Origin: Paenibacillus sp. Root444D2
GTDB taxonomy: Bacteria > Bacillota > Bacilli > Paenibacillales > NBRC-103111
DNA length: 64,000 nt
NCBI RefSeq assembly: GCF_001426375.1
Contig: NZ_LMEO01000012.1
Span: 319,362 to 383,361 of the forward strand
Direction of reading: 5' to 3'
Part shown: piece after piece, positions 16,812-25,682 of the stretch
Layout of the letters: every line of letters begins with the position of its first letter
Numbering within the stretch: the stretch's first letter is position 1
Program-made: the position numbers and the translations under genes
The notes under the pieces: model-generated
The model's input: the letters and a program-made list of their open reading frames with translations, nothing else
What the model was told of the DNA's origin: nothing
The model's database searches: none

Positions 16812-18893
16812 CTACCGCTTACTTCGCTTCAGAATCCGTACCCCGTAAGGCTGGAGCTGCAAGATAGAATCAATCTTCACAGACGACGCGAAATCCGACG
16901 CCAGCATATCCGTATATGCTTGTTCATCCAATGTGATGGTGTGAGTTTTATTGCTAAAATTCAGGAGGAAGATGAACTCATTCACACCGTCCGTACGAAT
17001 TTGAGCTGTTACCTCTGCAGGAAGCTCTGTTTGCAGAGCACCATCAATGCCCGCTTCTTGAAGGATCTGCTTATAGAAGCAGCTCTGGAAAATTTGATCT
17101 GTACGAGCTGCGATATAGTAAGCTTTACCTTTACCAACCGCATTGACTGTAAGCGCAGGTCGCCCTGCGTAGAAGTCATCACCATAGACGGCAAGAGTCT
17201 CTGCACCTTCTGTATGAATCAGCTCACACAGCTCACGAACCTCATATTCACCTGAGATTTGAAGCGCGTTGCCCTCCGTGAAGAGGACACGATTCACCTC
17301 ATGATCATGCAGTCCGTCGATTTCCTCAGACCAGATACCAAGTGTTTTGCGAAGCGGTCCTGGGAAGCCGCCTTGAAAGCAAAGGTCATTCTCATCCACG
17401 ATGCCAGACCAATACGTAGTGACGAAGGTTCCCCCGTTTGCTACAAACTGTTCGATTCGTTCGGATACGCCCGGACGTACCAAATATAACATCGGAGCGA
17501 CAACAAGCTTATATTTGCTGAAATCACAGTCCATATCGATGACATCAACAGGAACGCCTTGTTCCCAAAATGCGCGGTAGTGGCTTAAAACCGTTTGTTC
17601 GTATTTGATCCCCATATTTCGAGGACCTTGCGAATCCTTAACGGCCCAGCGATTTTCCCAGTCGAAAATAAGGGCCGTTTGTGCGGGCACTCGTGTCCCA
17701 ATGAGATCTGTCAGCTTCTCCAAAGCGCCGCCAAGCTCAGCTACATCTTGAAATACACGCGTATGCTCATGACCAACGTGATCAATCACCGCGCCATGCA
17801 GCTTTTCGCTGGCTCCTCGGCTTTTGCGCCACTGGAAATATTGCACGGAGTCAGATCCATGTGCCACAGCTTGCAAAGAAGACAGAAGATGCATGCCCGG
17901 CTTCTTCAGCTTTGAAACGGGCTGCCAATTCGTTAAGCTCGGTGTACTCTCCATCAACAGGAAAGGCTTACCGCCCTTAAGCGAACGAAACATATCATGG
18001 TTGAGTGAGAACCATGCGGCTAGATTGCTCTGATCTGTCGCATCATGCCAAGTTGGATAAGCATCCCAAGAGATGACATCCAGTACATTAGCGAACTTCC
18101 AGTAATTAAGACCTTCGTAAGCGTCCATGAGATTCGTCGTTACGGGCAGCTCTGTATTTTCAGCCTTCAGCGGAGCGATTTCATGACGGCAGAAATCAAC
18201 CGTTTGATCCGTTACGAACCGTTTCCAATCCAAATTCATCGCGTGGACCAAATTCTCGCCATGCGGTGCAGGAGATTCAATCTGAGACCAATTCGTATAC
18301 GTATGGCTCCAAAATGAAGTCCACCACGCCATATTGAGAGCATCCAGCTTTACATATTTGCGCTTCAGCCACCCGCGGAAAGCTTCCTGACAATAATTAC
18401 AATGGCACTCCCCTCCATATTCATTGGAGATATGCCAGCCCACTACGGCAGGATGCTGCGCATAGCGCTCTGCCAACTGCTTGTTCATGATTGTGACTTT
18501 CTCCCGATAGACCGGGGACGTATAGCAATGATTATGACGTGCACCAAATAAATTGCGCACCCGGTTAGGGCCTACCCGCAGTACTTCCGGGTATTTCTCT
18601 GCCATCCATGCAGGTCTAGCGCCACTCGGGGTAGCCAACCACGCATAAATGCCGTTGGCCGCGAATGTGTCCAACACACGGTCGAGCCAATCTAAGGTAA
18701 ACACACCTTCCTCTGGCTCAAGCGCCGACCAAGCAAAAATGCCGACAGCCATCACATTACATTTAGCTAGCTTCATCATGCGAATGTCTTCTTCCAGCAC
18801 ATGTGGATCGTGCTGCCACTGATCAGGATTATAATCGGCACCGTGCATGAAAACGGGTAATTTCGGACTTATTGGCGGATATTTCTGTGACAA
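16812..18893 (-). CDS. GH42 beta-galactosidase (YesZ-like)
   Basis: Hydrolyses terminal beta-galactosyl residues, here probably from rhamnogalacturonan side chains. The 693-residue protein has no signal peptide. The TIM barrel (about 1-380) has acid/base E158 in GWHISNEYGG and nucleophile E315 in LLMESTPS. Cysteines 163, 165 and 168 (ECHCNYC), with C123, match the zinc-site pattern of bacterial GH42 enzymes. A trimerisation domain and a small C-terminal beta domain follow. I prefer the TTG start at 18893, six bases after AGAGGTG; a GTG at 18902 lies inside that site. Single transcript with its own terminator. Confidence 0.9.
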   Translation of the reverse strand: MSQKYPPISPKLPVFMHGADYNPDQWQHDPHVLEEDIRMMKLAKCNVMAVGIFAWSALEPEEGVFTLDWLDRVLDTFAANGIYAWLATPSGARPAWMAEKYPEVLRVGPNRVRNLFGARHNHCYTSPVYREKVTIMNKQLAERYAQHPAVVGWHISNEYGGECHCNYCQEAFRGWLKRKYVKLDALNMAWWTSFWSHTYTNWSQIESPAPHGENLVHAMNLDWKRFVTDQTVDFCRHEIAPLKAENTELPVTTNLMDAYEGLNYWKFANVLDVISWDAYPTWHDATDQSNLAAWFSLNHDMFRSLKGGKPFLLMESTPSLTNWQPVSKLKKPGMHLLSSLQAVAHGSDSVQYFQWRKSRGASEKLHGAVIDHVGHEHTRVFQDVAELGGALEKLTDLIGTRVPAQTALIFDWENRWAVKDSQGPRNMGIKYEQTVLSHYRAFWEQGVPVDVIDMDCDFSKYKLVVAPMLYLVRPGVSERIEQFVANGGTFVTTYWSGIVDENDLCFQGGFPGPLRKTLGIWSEEIDGLHDHEVNRVLFTEGNALQISGEYEVRELCELIHTEGAETLAVYGDDFYAGRPALTVNAVGKGKAYYIAARTDQIFQSCFYKQILQEAGIDGALQTELPAEVTAQIRTDGVNEFIFLLNFSNKTHTITLDEQAYTDMLASDFASSVKIDSILQLQPYGVRILKRSKR

Positions 18894-18974
18894 GATGATC
18901 ACCTCTAGGATAAATGTATGGACTCATATTAGGTTCATTGCATCCAAGTTTAACAGTTTCACTACCACAAAAAT

Positions 18975-19009
18975 ACCCGATAAAATATCGATTACCCGTC
19001 ATTTCTTGC
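18975..19009 (-). promoter_or_regulatory. Shared regulatory motif upstream of GH42 (copy 1)
   Basis: Plus-strand core ACCCGATAAAATATCGATT followed by ACCCGTCATTTCTTGC. A near-identical element lies at 23926-23960 before the second ABC importer. It is about 80-115 bases upstream of the GH42 start and contains the palindrome AATATCGATATT in part. Candidate site for a YesN-type regulator. Confidence 0.55.
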
Positions 19010-19115
19010 GATTTACGTACGAATCTAAGCGATCCTTTTGGGCGCCTTCCTATTTGACCCAAGCAATGTTGTATGTTGTACCATAAAAAGCCTGATAAGC
19101 ATCGTTTTCCTCGCG

Positions 19116-19250
19116 ATTATTGCAGTAAATACAACATTTCTCCCTATAACAACTCTATAGAAGGAAACAAGGCTAAATTGTTGTACAACGTACAACAATG
19201 ACAGCTTAATGAGAAGAAACAAACGAAATTGTTGTACTCCGTACAACAAT
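19116..19250. repeat. Cluster of 23-bp inverted repeats
   Basis: Two perfect dyads, ATTGTTGTAC-3 bases-GTACAACAAT, at 19177-19199 (spacer AAC) and 19228-19250 (spacer TCC), each preceded by a similar GAAACAA-rich stretch. A decayed third copy is at 19116-19138. They fill much of the 18.9-19.4 kb gene-free stretch, which also holds the GH42 upstream motif and a terminator. Confidence 0.7.
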
Positions 19251-19357
19251 CACTCCTATAGATCAAGAAAAAAAGTCAGTCTAGACTACTAACTAATAAC
19301 CGAAAAATTTCTGGTGTAAATCTCCACGGATTCCGATCTCCGGCTAATGACATAAAC

Positions 19358-19386
19358 AAAAAAGAGCCTACCCGAAGGTAAGCTCC
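19358..19386 (-). terminator. Terminator after the stalk-domain protein gene
   Basis: On the minus strand GAGCTTACC, a CTTCGG-type tetraloop, GGTAGGCTC and TTTTTT, 15 bases past the stop codon. Confidence 0.9.
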
Positions 19387-19400
19387 TCATAAAGTAACAC

Positions 19401-20252
19401 TTATTGTTCTTCGTAAATCACTACGGACTTCGTTTCTTCTTCCCATTTAACTGTAGCTTTTAGAGCTTCGCTAATGAAACGAACCGGTACAACCGTGTTG
19501 CCTTCAACGATGGCCGCAGGAACTTCCAATGTTACTTCTTTACCGTCTACAGTAGCTTTCGTGCTATCGATAAAGAGCTTAACTGTAATTCCGCCACGAG
19601 TAACGGTTACCGAACGTTCTTCGGCGTTCCATGTTACTTCGGCTTTTAAAGATTCGGATATCGCGCGGAATGGTACCAATGTGCTGCCGTCTTTGATGAA
19701 AGGATTAACTTCCAAAGTAGGTTCCTCACCATTTACGTACAAAAACACACCTTTTTTACCTAGCTTTTCAAAAAGTTTGCCAAGTTTCTTGTAGGAATTC
19801 AAGTTCTTTATGTTCGCTTTTACGGCTTCCTTTTGAACATAAACCGCATCGGTTACACTACCCTGCTCGTCCAAAATGTCAGCAACAGCAGAAAGTGCAG
19901 CATCACGATCTTTAATCGCATCAAGTTCAGCCTTCAATTCGTCGCTAATATGTGCACCGTAGTTAGTCAAAAGTAGATCGGCAATAACAGCACCAGCTGG
20001 CTTATCCTTTACATTCTCTAGCGCATGAAGAAGACCGTGATATCCGTTTTTGCCTTGGTTATCATATGTATCGGAGGTTACAGTTACATCCTTATCTGCA
20101 TTTACTTTTACATTCAATTCCACTGCTGGTTTGGACGAATCCGCTTTATCCGCATTGTTGCCATTCTCGGATTTTGCAAAGGCAGATCCTGTCATAAGGC
20201 TAGTTACAACAATACATGTAGCTGTGATCATCCAGGGCTTGTTCATTTTCAT
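19401..20252 (-). CDS. Secreted protein with copper amine oxidase N-terminal (stalk) domain
   Basis: Exported protein of 283 residues with a signal peptide ending near SAFA-K (residue 27). The middle is an Ala/Lys/Asp-rich helical region. The C-terminus holds two stalk repeats of the Cu_amine_oxidN1 type, each ending in a conserved core: STLVPFRAISESLKAEVTWN and NTVVPVRFISEALKATVKWE. Such domains are abundant on Paenibacillus surface proteins and probably attach or space other domains. Here no catalytic domain accompanies them, so the role is unknown. Single gene with a strong terminator; it lies between the GH42 promoter region and the second importer. Confidence 0.82.
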   Translation of the reverse strand: MKMNKPWMITATCIVVTSLMTGSAFAKSENGNNADKADSSKPAVELNVKVNADKDVTVTSDTYDNQGKNGYHGLLHALENVKDKPAGAVIADLLLTNYGAHISDELKAELDAIKDRDAALSAVADILDEQGSVTDAVYVQKEAVKANIKNLNSYKKLGKLFEKLGKKGVFLYVNGEEPTLEVNPFIKDGSTLVPFRAISESLKAEVTWNAEERSVTVTRGGITVKLFIDSTKATVDGKEVTLEVPAAIVEGNTVVPVRFISEALKATVKWEEETKSVVIYEEQ

Positions 20253-20342
20253 AATAACGACTCCTCGGTTGTTGGGATTTTATTAACTCCCTAACATATT
20301 CGACATCTTTCCTGTTTTTGGAGGGGTCACTTCGAAATGGTT

Positions 20343-20376
20343 AAAAAAATCCGCCTCCTGAAATCAGGAAGCGGAT
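20343..20376 (-). terminator. Terminator after the second importer operon
   Basis: On the minus strand ATCCGCTTCCTG and CAGGAGGCGGAT pair around ATTT and are followed by seven T. It is 12 bases past the stop of the solute-binding protein gene. Confidence 0.9.
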
Positions 20377-20387
20377 CTCTCTTCAAC

Positions 20388-21947
20388 TTATTTTTTCGTA
20401 ATCAGCGGATTAGCTTGATTCTGCATTTCAGCAACAACTTTATCGATACCTGCTTGCTTCAGCTTATCATTAAACACTTTCAGACCATGCTTATCATCAT
20501 TAGGATCAACCAAACCGTAGAAGAGCGGTTTACCGTAAGTCTCCATTACGTTGCTAACAGCGGCGACCTCATTTTTCACTTTGGTATCATCAAATGTAAA
20601 TGTCTCTAAAGGATGGTTGACAGTCACTGTCTTTTTCCAGTTTTCTGTGAATTTTTGCGTTTCAGCAGCTACCGTGGAATCCAAACGTTCATGTAAGGAG
20701 TTCCAGCCCCATGGATCCGTACCGGACGGAGGGAAATCCGCAGAAGCAGGAAGCGGTTTGAACTGATCGTTGCCTACAGGCTCATAGTGCTTGCCTTTAA
20801 TCCCGTAGTTCGTCAGGTCATGAATTTCCGGATCATAACGGAGTAAGTCAATCGCCATTAAACCACGTTCGTAGTTTTTGGAACCTGCATGGATGGACAT
20901 CCCATTATTGATGAACGGATTGGATAGACGCTTTTTATCTGCACTCAGATCATACAGCTCCACTTTCCAATCTGGGTGCGTAGTCAACATTTCGGATTTT
21001 GCACGCAATAATGTTCCTAAGTTCCACTCAACGGAAGCAAGCTTACCGTCTTTGAATGCTTGTGTTTTGTCGACTTTATTGGCAATGGCATCTCGGGACC
21101 AAGCACCTGTTTTTTGGGTATCATTCATTTTCTTAGCAAAATCTGCGAACTCAGGTGTATCAACATAGTTAAATAATTTACCTGAACCATCCGTTACTTT
21201 GTAAGCGACCGGTAGTTGAGGCACAACGAAGTTCCATTCATTCGGTTGAACCAATTCAATGGCATTAAACTCACTAACACCGATACTTGGTTTGAAGTCC
21301 TTCTCTTTTTCAGCAACCGTTTTCAAAAATGTCACATAGTCGTCATACGTTTTAAGCTCCGGCAAATTGTATTTTTGACGTAAGTCTCCTCGGATACCGA
21401 CCATATGGTAACTGTACTCAAAATTATTTTGTGGAACCATATAAATTTTACCGTTGATTTTCGCTTGCTCCCAAGCTACTTTTGGCTCTTCCGCCCATGT
21501 TTTCGGGGCAAACTTTTTAATCATATCTTCTGTCAATTCCATATAGCCGTTTTTCGTAGCTTGCTGCGCATAGTAGGACCATGTAGCCGAGAAGACGAGA
21601 TCGAAATCCTCGTTAGCTGCGAACATAAGCGGATATTTTTGTTGATACTCGCCCCAATCTAAGAAGCTAACATCCAGCGTCGCGTTAATCTTTTGCTTCA
21701 TGATTTTATTAACTTCACCATAAACCTCATCAAAAGCTTTCGGCTTGGAACCAAGCAAAACCATTTTCAGCTTTACTTCTTTACTTGTATCAATACCATT
21801 GCTTGAAGTTGCGGAAGTGCTTGCTTGAGGTGTCGCAGACGTGCTTGGTGTCGGTGATGCATCCTTCGTTCCGCAAGCCGTCAGAACAGTACCCATCACG
21901 AAAAGTGATGCCAGACTGAGTTTAGCTAATTTCTTGGTGTATGCCAT
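20388..21947 (-). CDS. Extracellular sugar-binding lipoprotein (LplA-like)
   Basis: Substrate-binding lipoprotein of 519 residues with lipobox LTAC at about residue 25, then a Ser/Thr/Pro/Ala-rich linker and a large LplA-type fold (LKMVLLGSKPKAFDEVYGEVNKIMKQKINATLDVSFLDWGEYQQK is split here only for description). Its size, about 500-550 residues, separates it from the shorter family-1 binding proteins. It is the third gene after two permeases on the same strand and is closed by a strong terminator. The ligand is probably an oligosaccharide; the nearby rhamnose mutarotase hints at a rhamnose-containing one. Confidence 0.88.
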   Translation of the reverse strand: MAYTKKLAKLSLASLFVMGTVLTACGTKDASPTPSTSATPQASTSATSSNGIDTSKEVKLKMVLLGSKPKAFDEVYGEVNKIMKQKINATLDVSFLDWGEYQQKYPLMFAANEDFDLVFSATWSYYAQQATKNGYMELTEDMIKKFAPKTWAEEPKVAWEQAKINGKIYMVPQNNFEYSYHMVGIRGDLRQKYNLPELKTYDDYVTFLKTVAEKEKDFKPSIGVSEFNAIELVQPNEWNFVVPQLPVAYKVTDGSGKLFNYVDTPEFADFAKKMNDTQKTGAWSRDAIANKVDKTQAFKDGKLASVEWNLGTLLRAKSEMLTTHPDWKVELYDLSADKKRLSNPFINNGMSIHAGSKNYERGLMAIDLLRYDPEIHDLTNYGIKGKHYEPVGNDQFKPLPASADFPPSGTDPWGWNSLHERLDSTVAAETQKFTENWKKTVTVNHPLETFTFDDTKVKNEVAAVSNVMETYGKPLFYGLVDPNDDKHGLKVFNDKLKQAGIDKVVAEMQNQANPLITKK

Positions 21948-22008
21948 TTTTTTCTCCCCTTATAAAAGATAGATAATTTATGATAACCGGGAATGTGAAT
22001 TCCCGGGG

Positions 22009-22908
22009 TTACCCTTTTACAGCTCCAACGGTTAAGCCTTGCACGAAATAACGCTGAACGAACGGATATAAGAAGATGATCGGTCCTGTAACAAGGATGG
22101 CGAGCGCCATTTTCAAGCTTTCACCAGGCAATTCCGTAACCTGCATACCCGTAATGGCCATAACCTTGCGAATACCTTCGAGATTGCCCAGCATTTTATA
22201 AAGTAAATATTGCAGGGTATACAGTTTCTCATTCTGTACAAACAGCAGAGAGTTAAACCAATCGTTCCAATAATTCAGTGCGGTGAACAGTCCAATTGTG
22301 GCCAGTCCCGGCTTCGCCAGAGGTAGAATTAAACGGATAAAAATCGTGAAATCCCCTGCTCCGTCAATCTTCGCAGATTCCGTAATAGCGTCTGGTATGC
22401 TCCGTAAAAACGTTCGTAAGATGATAATATAGAACACGTTTAAGAGCGGAGGCAAGAGCAGCGACCAGAAGGTATTCTTCATGTGTAAATAGTTAACCAT
22501 TAGGATGTACCAAGGTACAAGTCCGCCATTAAAAAGGGTGGTGAAGTAGAAAAAGAAGGAAAATCCTCCTCGCCACTCAAAATCCTGACGTTGAAGGACA
22601 TAGGCAGCCATCGCTGATATGAACAGTCCCACAATCGTCCCCGTTACGGTTAAAGCAATCGTCAACAGATAAGAGCTGACAAATTGCTGAGGATGTTTGA
22701 GCGCAAAAGCATAGGCGTCCCAAGAAAATTCCTTAGGCCATAATCGAAAGCCATCACTCGTAATCGAGGATTCGCTCGTTAACGAGCCGCTAATAATAAG
22801 TATAAATGGAATTAAACAAGCCAAGCTGATCAAACTGATAAACACATAGCCAATGATATCCAGCATCCGCTGATCGATTTGACTCTTTTTAACACTCGTC
22901 GTACTCAT
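22009..22908 (-). CDS. Carbohydrate ABC transporter permease (LplC-like)
   Basis: Membrane subunit of 299 residues with six predicted spans and an EAA loop (SIPDAITESAKIDGAGDFTIF). The C-terminus ...QRYFVQGLTVGAVKG is typical of the LplC/YtcP group. I place the start at ATG 22908, five bases behind GGGGTG, rather than five codons upstream. It lies 27 bases after the LplB-like gene. As with the other two importers in this window, no ATPase gene is nearby. Confidence 0.9.
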   Translation of the reverse strand: MSTTSVKKSQIDQRMLDIIGYVFISLISLACLIPFILIISGSLTSESSITSDGFRLWPKEFSWDAYAFALKHPQQFVSSYLLTIALTVTGTIVGLFISAMAAYVLQRQDFEWRGGFSFFFYFTTLFNGGLVPWYILMVNYLHMKNTFWSLLLPPLLNVFYIIILRTFLRSIPDAITESAKIDGAGDFTIFIRLILPLAKPGLATIGLFTALNYWNDWFNSLLFVQNEKLYTLQYLLYKMLGNLEGIRKVMAITGMQVTELPGESLKMALAILVTGPIIFLYPFVQRYFVQGLTVGAVKG

Positions 22909-22935
22909 AGGTTCACCCCGCAAATTACATTCTGT

Positions 22936-23853
22936 TTAAAATAAGGCATTCTCTTTATCCGATTTACGCACAAGGAAATTCGTTACCATAATGGTCGCAA
23001 AACAGAGGATGGATTGATAGAATCCAATCGCGGATGACATCCCGATTTCATTGTTGACCAGGAGTGAACGATACACATACGTGTCAATGACATCCGTCGT
23101 TTGATACAGCAGACCATTGTTGCCCACGAGTTGGTAGAATAGTCCGAAATCACCGCGGAAAATACCGCCAATCGCTAGTAAAACAAGGATTGTTATCGTT
23201 GGACGTAGGGACGGAAGTGTAATATATCGAATTCTTTGAAACACATTGGCACCGTCAATTTCAGCAGCTTCATACGTTTCTCGATCAATACTCAGAATGG
23301 ATGCCATGTAAAACACAGCGCCGTAACCAACCGCTTTCCACGCTGAGAAAAAGATGAGAATATACTTCCAATATTCCGGAGTCGTATAAATATCAAGCTC
23401 AGGAATATGTAGGGAGCGAAGCAGTGTATTGACAGTTCCGTGCTCATAATTAAAAAGATTGTACGCTACAGCACCTACGACTACCCAGGATAAGAAATAC
23501 GGTAGAAACATAAGGGTTTGCGCCGTTTTGCGAAACAGCTTTGAGCCGATTTCGGCCATCAAGATCGCGACCACAATTTGCAGCCCATTATTAATAAGGA
23601 TGAAAGCGGCATTGTAAAGCATCGTGTTCCTTGTAACTCTAAACGCATCACCCGTCATGAAGAAGAATTTGAAGTTATCAAATCCCACCCATGGTGAGTT
23701 CATAATGCCCAAATCATAACGGTACTGCTTGAACGCAAGCACGATACCGGCCATGGGCACATAGCTGAAAAGCAAGAAGTAAAGGACTGCCGGAGCAATC
23801 ATGAACAGCAGTGTTTTCTTAGACTTGAGTCGATACAGGAGTCCTGTTCTCAT
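22936..23853 (-). CDS. Carbohydrate ABC transporter permease (LplB-like)
   Basis: Membrane subunit of about 305 residues with six predicted spans. The start MRTGLLYRLKSKKTLLFMI has a basic cytoplasmic tail and is followed by PAVLYFLLFSYVPMAGIVLAF (family-typical). The EAA loop reads ETYEAAEIDGANVFQRI. The ATG at 23853 is preferred because GGGGGA lies about ten bases upstream; another ATG at 23871 has no clear site. First gene of the importer operon and divergent from the response regulator at 24108. The shared 35-bp motif lies about 70-105 bases upstream. Confidence 0.9.
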   Translation of the reverse strand: MRTGLLYRLKSKKTLLFMIAPAVLYFLLFSYVPMAGIVLAFKQYRYDLGIMNSPWVGFDNFKFFFMTGDAFRVTRNTMLYNAAFILINNGLQIVVAILMAEIGSKLFRKTAQTLMFLPYFLSWVVVGAVAYNLFNYEHGTVNTLLRSLHIPELDIYTTPEYWKYILIFFSAWKAVGYGAVFYMASILSIDRETYEAAEIDGANVFQRIRYITLPSLRPTITILVLLAIGGIFRGDFGLFYQLVGNNGLLYQTTDVIDTYVYRSLLVNNEIGMSSAIGFYQSILCFATIMVTNFLVRKSDKENALF

Positions 23854-23925
23854 CTTTATTCGTTCCCCCATCCGGTTCTAGTTGTCTCTCCTGTTACTAA
23901 ATTAACAGGTTCCATGCAGCGCAGT

Positions 23926-23960
23926 AACCCGACAAAATATCGATTCCCTGTAACTTTTGC
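23926..23960 (-). promoter_or_regulatory. Shared regulatory motif upstream of the second importer (copy 2)
   Basis: Plus-strand core ACCCGACAAAATATCGATT followed by CCCTGTAACTTTTGC. It matches the element at 18975-19009 at nearly every position, with a one-base gap. It lies between the divergent importer and yesN/yesM genes, where a response-regulator site is expected. Confidence 0.6.
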
Positions 23961-24107
23961 AGATAGCACCTAAGTTAGTGGCTTTGCTATCTAATATGCG
24001 CTAATCTTAAGCTACACTAGGATAAACGATTCCGCCGTCCTTCAGAACGAGCGCGTTTATGCTTACATCATAAGTTTCTTCGAAAATTCTTGGGGGCGAT
24101 TTTAACT

Positions 24108-25682
24108 ATGAAACTTCTTTTCGCAGAGGATGAAAAATTCACGAGAGAAGGTATTCGTAAATCAATTGCATGGGGAGAACTCGGGATTACTGAGCTTGTC
24201 GAAGCGGTCGATGGTTTAGAAGCGGTTGCTATCGCTGAGCAATTTCAGCCCGATATTGTGCTGACAGATATTCGCATGCCGCGCATGGATGGCATTGAGC
24301 TTGCCACACACCTTCGCCGGAAGTATCCGCTGTGCAAGATAGTTTTTATGAGCGGTTACGCGGACAAAGACTATTTGAAAGCAGCGATTTCATTGAAAGC
24401 GGTTAGCTATGTAGAGAAGCCGATTGATATCGAGGAACTGGAAGAAGCGTTGCGAAGCGCAATAGCCATTTGTTTGGAAGAGCAGCGGCATTTGGCGAAC
24501 GACGCGGTAGCCAGAGATAATAAGAGCTATATCAAGCAAGAAGCAGCGCTTCAGCTCATTCGCGGGGGATTTGACGAGGAATTACTAGGTAAGCGGCTGT
24601 TGGCCGTTGGTTTCGAGGCGTCGCTTCACGCCCCAGCGGTTACGATCTTGTCCAAGCTAATTACGCCTCAACCAACCAAAGAAATCATCAATTCCATCAT
24701 TGAATCAGCCTTGACCGGCTTCGAAAACCCGTATTTGTATGCACTGAAAGATGACAATCACGTCATCCTTCATTTATTTTCGAGCGGCAAAGAGCCTATA
24801 GAAAACAGCGGATTGCATCACGTTAGTTACGAGCTCTCTTCTGCTTTAAAAAAGGAATTTCATTCCTTCTCCATTGCCGCGGGGAAAATAGTACCAACGG
24901 TTAAACGGCTGCAGGAGTCGTATACAAGTGCTGTCATTCGTCTTCAGGAGTCATTTTTTCATAAACCTTGCTCCGTCATTCTGCATGATAGCCATGGCAG
25001 CGAAGTGCATTCCGAACATTATCAAGTTCCGGCTGAGTTATTCAACAGGTTCCAAGAATCACTTGTAGAGGAAAATTTTGAGGAAATCTCCCGTTTGTTG
25101 AACACGGTCACCGCAGACATTCACCAGCATCCTGGAACGCTAATTGTCAGCGTCAAAGAGCTCTATTATCGTTTTGCTTTGGAAATGGACAAATTTGCTC
25201 GCAGCCGAAATATCATCCTGTTCGATGTCTCGGAAGAAAATAATGTGCCGTGGAAGCTTATTCTGGAATGTCATTTCCTAGATGATATTCATCGAGTCAT
25301 CACCCAGAAGCTGGATGAGCTGAAGCAATCCTTCAGGGAACGCGGGAACGGAACCATGTCATCTGCCAGCTCGCGGATCATTCGTTACATTCATCTGCAT
25401 TTTGCAGAGGATAACTTGTCTGTCCAAGATGTGAGTGATCATATGCAAATGACTGCCTCGCATCTCATCTCGATTTTCAAAGAAGCGACTGGCAAAACGA
25501 TCAAGCAATACGTCACAGAATACCGAATGGAAAAGGCGAAGGATTTGCTCCGAAATAATCGATTGAAAGTGCTTGACGTCGCCTCACAAGTGGGTTTTAA
25601 AGATGGGGAGCATTTCGCCAAAATATTCCGAAAATCTACGGGGATGACACCTTCTGAGTACCGGGAGCGATGCCAGCTATGA
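24108..25682 (+). CDS. YesN-type response regulator (REC + AraC HTH)
   Basis: Response regulator of 524 residues. The receiver domain starts MKLLFAEDEKFTREGIRKSI with phosphoacceptor D54 in VLTDIRMPRMDG. The C-terminal AraC domain (about 420-522) ends GMTPSEYRERCQL. An in-frame TTG at 24090 would add six residues, but the ATG at 24108 matches the family start. Unlike in the rhamnogalacturonan locus, the regulator gene precedes its kinase, overlapping it by four bases (ATGA), so the two are translationally coupled. The target is probably the divergent LplBCA-type operon. Confidence 0.92.
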   Translation: MKLLFAEDEKFTREGIRKSIAWGELGITELVEAVDGLEAVAIAEQFQPDIVLTDIRMPRMDGIELATHLRRKYPLCKIVFMSGYADKDYLKAAISLKAVSYVEKPIDIEELEEALRSAIAICLEEQRHLANDAVARDNKSYIKQEAALQLIRGGFDEELLGKRLLAVGFEASLHAPAVTILSKLITPQPTKEIINSIIESALTGFENPYLYALKDDNHVILHLFSSGKEPIENSGLHHVSYELSSALKKEFHSFSIAAGKIVPTVKRLQESYTSAVIRLQESFFHKPCSVILHDSHGSEVHSEHYQVPAELFNRFQESLVEENFEEISRLLNTVTADIHQHPGTLIVSVKELYYRFALEMDKFARSRNIILFDVSEENNVPWKLILECHFLDDIHRVITQKLDELKQSFRERGNGTMSSASSRIIRYIHLHFAEDNLSVQDVSDHMQMTASHLISIFKEATGKTIKQYVTEYRMEKAKDLLRNNRLKVLDVASQVGFKDGEHFAKIFRKSTGMTPSEYRERCQL

